64,000 nucleotides of DNA, from positions 1,364,001-1,428,000 of the forward strand of contig NZ_NEVS01000004.1 in the NCBI RefSeq assembly GCF_002261215.1. The letters run 5' to 3'. Shown piece after piece: positions 61,178-64,000 of the stretch. The notes below the pieces were generated by a model. The model saw nothing but the letters and a program-made list of their open reading frames with translations. It was not told the DNA's origin and searched no databases. This stretch comes from Bordetella genomosp. 11. GTDB lineage: Bacteria; Pseudomonadota; Gammaproteobacteria; Burkholderiales; Burkholderiaceae_B. The position numbers and the translations under genes are program-made. Positions within the stretch are counted from its first letter, which is position 1, and each line of letters starts with the position of its first letter.

Positions 61178-61657
61178 TCAACCCCGCCGTGCCGCTTCGA
61201 TCTTCGCGATGTCGATTTTCCGCATCTGCATCATGGCGTCGAAAGCGCGCTTGGCCGCGGCGGGGTCGGGATCGGTGACCGCTGCGGTAAGGGCGCGCGG
61301 CGTGATCTGCCACGACACGCCCCATTTGTCCTTGCACCAACCGCACGCGCTTTCCTGGCCGCCGTTTTCGACGATCGCGTTCCACAGCCGGTCGGTTTCG
61401 GCCTGGTCATCGGTCGCGATCTGGAACGAGAACGCCTCGGTGTGCTTGAACATGGGGCCGCCGTTCAAGCCCAGGCAGGGAATGCCCGCCACGGTGAACT
61501 CCACCGTCAGGACGTTGCCCTGCTTGCCGGAAGGATAATCGCCGGGGGCGTGATGGACGGCGCGGACTTCGCTATCCGGGAACGTGCGCGCGTAGAACTG
61601 CGCGGCTTCCAGTGCGGTGCCGTCGTACCAAAGACAGACTGTATTCTTGGCGACCAT
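61178..61657 (-). CDS. VOC-family protein (PhnB / 3-demethylubiquinone methyltransferase-like)
   Basis: The 159-residue protein matches the PhnB-like VOC group often mislabelled 3-demethylubiquinone 3-methyltransferase (CLWYDGTALEAAQFYARTFPDSEV, then GLNGGPMFKHTEAFSFQI and WCKDKWGVSWQITPRAL). It has the beta-alpha-beta-beta-beta repeats of glyoxalase-like proteins; no enzyme activity is assured. It is convergent with the PRMT-like gene. Confidence 0.88.
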   Translation of the reverse strand: MVAKNTVCLWYDGTALEAAQFYARTFPDSEVRAVHHAPGDYPSGKQGNVLTVEFTVAGIPCLGLNGGPMFKHTEAFSFQIATDDQAETDRLWNAIVENGGQESACGWCKDKWGVSWQITPRALTAAVTDPDPAAAKRAFDAMMQMRKIDIAKIEAARRG

Positions 61658-61883
61658 GCGTGTCCCTCCCGCTCGTGACCGTTGCCGATAGGGCGTCGGT
61701 GCCTGGCGGGAATTCTACCGCGCGGTATGCGCGGCGCCGGCGCGCCTGCCGATCCGCGGGGAGCAGGGGGGCAACGCATGCGCGATTGCCAGCCGGCAAG
61801 TCCGTCCGGCAATCGCGTGGACGAGGCGCCAGCTTCGACCGACCATGGCTGGACCGCGGTCGGTAAGCTGTCGCCGCGCGTGC

Positions 61884-62162
61884 TCAGCTGCGGTCGGTGA
61901 CTTCGACCAGGTGATAGCCGAATTGGGTCTTTACAGGACCCTGTACGACTTTGACCGGGGCGCTGAATACGACTTCATCGAATTCACGCACCATCTGGCC
62001 GGGGCCGAAAGTGCCCAGGTTGCCGCCGTCGCGGCCGGAAGGGCACTGGGAATGTTCGCGCGCGACCTGGGCGAAATCCGCGCCGCCTTCGATGGCGGTC
62101 TTCAGTTCTTTGCATTGCTGTTCCGTCGGAACCAGGATGTGGCGTGCGGTGGCTTGAGCCAT
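61884..62162 (-). CDS. parvulin-type peptidylprolyl isomerase
   Basis: The 92-residue protein is a single parvulin domain of the PpiC type (HILVPTEQQCKELKTAIEGG, then CPSGRDGGNLGTFGPGQMVREFDEVVFSA and TQFGYHLVEVTDR). It has no signal peptide and so is cytoplasmic. It catalyses cis-trans isomerisation of prolyl bonds. Confidence 0.94.
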   Translation of the reverse strand: MAQATARHILVPTEQQCKELKTAIEGGADFAQVAREHSQCPSGRDGGNLGTFGPGQMVREFDEVVFSAPVKVVQGPVKTQFGYHLVEVTDRS

Positions 62163-62287
62163 GGGTATCTCCTTGTCAGAAAGTGAACCGGCAAGCGTAA
62201 CCCAATCGGGCGATGCGTGCCGTCACGCGTTGAAAGCCAATATGCCCGTTCCCGCGGGCGCGATACCCCGCGCAGCCGGCCGCCCGG

Positions 62288-63313
62288 TCAGTGTCCGCGC
62301 GCCTTCAGCTGCGCGTCCAGCCGCGGATAGACGCGTCTCGCATTGCCTTCGAAAATCTTGAAACGCGCTTCCGGCGTGATGTCGGCCGCGACGACGTAAC
62401 GGCGCGTGTCGTCGAAGTAATGTCCGGTCTCGGGATCGATGCCGCGCACGGCGCCTATCATTTCGCTGGCGAACAGGATGTTGTCGACGGGGATGACGCG
62501 CGTCAGCAGGTCTATGCCCGGCTGGTGATACACGCAGGTGTCGAAGAAGATGTTGTTCAGCAGATGATCCTGCAGCAGGGGTTTCTTCAACGCCTGCGCC
62601 AGGCCGCGGAAGCGGCCCCAGTGGTAGGGGACCGCGCCGCCGCCGTGCGGAATGACGAGCTTCAGCGTGGGAAAGTCCCTGAACAGATCCGAATCCAGGC
62701 ATTGCATGAAAGCGGTGGTGTCGGCGTTCAGGTAATGCGCACCGGTGGTGTGGAAGCAGGCGTTGCAGCTCTGGCTGACGTGCACCATGGCCGGCACATC
62801 GTATTCGACCAGCTTTTCGTATAGCGGATACCAGTAGCGGTCGCTCAAGGGCGGGCTGGTCCAGTGACCGCCGGAAGGGTCGGGGTTCAGGTTGACCGCG
62901 ACGTTGCCGTATTCCTCCACGCAGCGTTTCAGTTCGGGCAGGCAGGTGGCCACATCCACGCCAGGGCTTTGGGGCAGCATGGCCGCGGGCACGAAATGGT
63001 CGGGAAACAGCGAGGCGACGCGGAAGCACATCTCGTTGCAGATGGCCGCCCAGGTGGACGAGACCTGGAAGTCGCCGATGTGATGCGCCATGAAACTGGC
63101 TCGCGGACTGAACACCGTGATGTCATGGCCGCGCTCTTTCATGATGCGCAGCTGGTTGGACTCGATGGCTTCGCGCAGTTCGTCGTCGCCGATGCGGAGT
63201 TCCGAGGCCTGGGGCGCGGGTGTGCCATCGTTGAAGGAAGCGATCTGGCGCTTGCGCCAGGTTTCCAGCGCGGCGGGGGCGGTGGTGAAGTGTCCGTGAC
63301 AATCGATGATCAT
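62288..63313 (-). CDS. amidohydrolase-family 4-oxalomesaconate hydratase-like (LigJ)
   Basis: The 341-residue protein starts MIIDCHGHFTTAPAALETWRKRQIA, with the zinc-binding HxH at His6 and His8, and closely fits LigJ-type 4-oxalomesaconate hydratases of the amidohydrolase superfamily. Other ligands are likely in PAMVHVSQSCNACFHTTG and VIPHGGGAVPYHWGR. It would hydrate 4-oxalomesaconate in the protocatechuate/gallate 4,5-cleavage route. No other genes of that route lie in the window. A related decarboxylase activity (ACMSD-like) cannot be excluded. Confidence 0.82.
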   Translation of the reverse strand: MIIDCHGHFTTAPAALETWRKRQIASFNDGTPAPQASELRIGDDELREAIESNQLRIMKERGHDITVFSPRASFMAHHIGDFQVSSTWAAICNEMCFRVASLFPDHFVPAAMLPQSPGVDVATCLPELKRCVEEYGNVAVNLNPDPSGGHWTSPPLSDRYWYPLYEKLVEYDVPAMVHVSQSCNACFHTTGAHYLNADTTAFMQCLDSDLFRDFPTLKLVIPHGGGAVPYHWGRFRGLAQALKKPLLQDHLLNNIFFDTCVYHQPGIDLLTRVIPVDNILFASEMIGAVRGIDPETGHYFDDTRRYVVAADITPEARFKIFEGNARRVYPRLDAQLKARGH

Positions 63314-63586
63314 GCCAACTCATCCGGTAAGGCCGCGCGGCTGCCGGCACGGCCAGGTTGCATCTTGTGGAAGTATCTCCTCCGGGAAGGGCGCGAGCGC
63401 GCCGGCCATCCTGGGGGGAACTATGTTGCGATTGGCACCCGGCCGCGTCAAATATATATTTTCGCGGCTTTCCATATCGGAATCGAATAAATCGCGGGGC
63501 AATCCACGAAGGGGCATTGCGGTCGCCGGCCGGCCCGTTGGTGCGGCAGGTATGCCATGACGGGCCGGTTCGCGCGCGGTTCCGAC

Positions 63587-63781
63587 TTACCAACTGGCCG
63601 AATACCGACCGTCGAAGGGCTGGTTATCCAGGTCCCCGAAATCATTCGCGTGGTAATTCGCGGGGTCCGCCGCGGCGCGGCTTTCCGTTCGCGACATGCT
63701 GCTGCGGGAGCCGGAATCCGGCATGGCACAACCCGCCAGTGCCAGGGCCAGCAGGGCGCCGGCCACGGTCAAGGTCTTCAT
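63587..63781 (-). CDS. small lipoprotein (64 aa)
   Basis: The protein begins MKTLTVAGALLALALAGC, a lipoprotein signal with lipobox LAGC, followed by a polar tail rich in Ser, Asp and Asn (ANDFGDLDNQPFDGRYSASW). GGAGG lies seven bases before the ATG. It is membrane-anchored; no fold or function is recognisable. Confidence 0.75.
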   Translation of the reverse strand: MKTLTVAGALLALALAGCAMPDSGSRSSMSRTESRAAADPANYHANDFGDLDNQPFDGRYSASW

Positions 63782-64000
63782 GGCTAACCTCCAGAACGAT
63801 GTCCGCCGGAAACGTGGCAGCCGGCCGGAGCCGACGCCGTTCTCATCCCTTTCCGGGCTAGCGATTCACGCCGGATGCCAGCGCGAAATGAACCATGGAG
63901 ATAGCCGGCCGCGCGCCTTGCAGGATGCGCGCGGGCAGCGTGACGCCTTCATTCTGCGATTTCCGCGTATCCGGCGTCCATGGATGTTTCCTTAGTTTTT
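63782..64000. other. gene-free end of window
   Basis: No credible gene is seen here on either strand. The stretch should hold the promoter of the small lipoprotein and may precede a gene beyond the window edge. Confidence 0.5.

Noticed and set aside
61658..61883. Short open frames between the VOC protein and the parvulin
   Set aside because: They lack ribosome sites and have shadow-like composition.
1..64000. CRISPR arrays, tRNA or rRNA genes, insertion sequences, prophage genes, toxin-antitoxin pairs
   Set aside because: None could be recognised by eye. The only repeats are the 120-base duplication, the 31-base tandem array and short simple repeats. tRNAscan, Infernal and ISfinder searches would be decisive.

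Overview
The window is GC-rich throughout and reads like a betaproteobacterial chromosome of the Alcaligenaceae, most likely a non-classical Bordetella or a close relative such as Achromobacter. The evidence is three orphan Bug-type tripartite-tricarboxylate binding proteins, many NMT1/SsuA-type ABC importers, dense GntR/LysR/TetR regulators, and metabolic genes typical of that group. I saw no rRNA, tRNA, CRISPR array, transposase, phage gene or plasmid function. Genus assignment is inference from gene content only.

Layout. 1-11.3 kb: the end of a quinone-reductase-like gene, then a long minus-strand series headed by an FCD-type GntR regulator with a perfect 21-bp operator. The series holds two complete SsuABC-like importers around a zinc-free dehydrogenase, a PaaI-like thioesterase, an acyl-CoA synthetase and an alpha/beta hydrolase; a duplicated structured repeat interrupts it at 6.1-6.3 kb. 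11.4-14.8 kb: cupin, NmrA-like reductase, a CadC-like regulator with a TPR region, and a small unknown. 14.9-23.6 kb: a sigma54-controlled operon (OsmC, acyl-CoA-dehydrogenase-like flavoenzyme, rubredoxin-reductase fusion, NrtA/NrtB/NrtD-type importer, cyanase) next to its likely NifA-type activator. 23.7-26.4 kb: ArsR/SRPBCC/DUF1801 and a DUF1615 lipoprotein. 26.5-31.8 kb: an EmrAB-TolC-like efflux operon with a divergent TetR regulator.

31.8-36.4 kb: NO detoxification, with hmp and norR divergent and a sigma54 promoter and candidate NorR sites between them; photolyase overlaps the end of norR. 36.5-43.5 kb: ketopantoate reductase, then a red-light module of heme oxygenase, a three-receiver hybrid kinase, a single-domain response regulator and a bacteriophytochrome. 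43.7-51.0 kb: an MFS transporter, a metallophosphoesterase ending in a 31-bp tandem repeat, small lipoproteins, a Bug protein and a PqiB-like MCE protein without pqiA or pqiC.

51.1-59.0 kb: two GntR-regulated catabolic units (Bug plus class I fumarase/tartrate dehydratase plus GntR; GntR divergent from a sulfatase plus Bug). Both have AT-rich palindromic operators on recognisable promoters. 59-64 kb: zinc-free dehydrogenase and LysR, a bacterial protein with the full arginine-methyltransferase (PRMT) layout, a VOC protein, a parvulin, a LigJ-like 4-oxalomesaconate hydratase and a small lipoprotein. The strongest leads are the sigma54 cyanate operon, the PRMT-like protein and the bacteriophytochrome relay.
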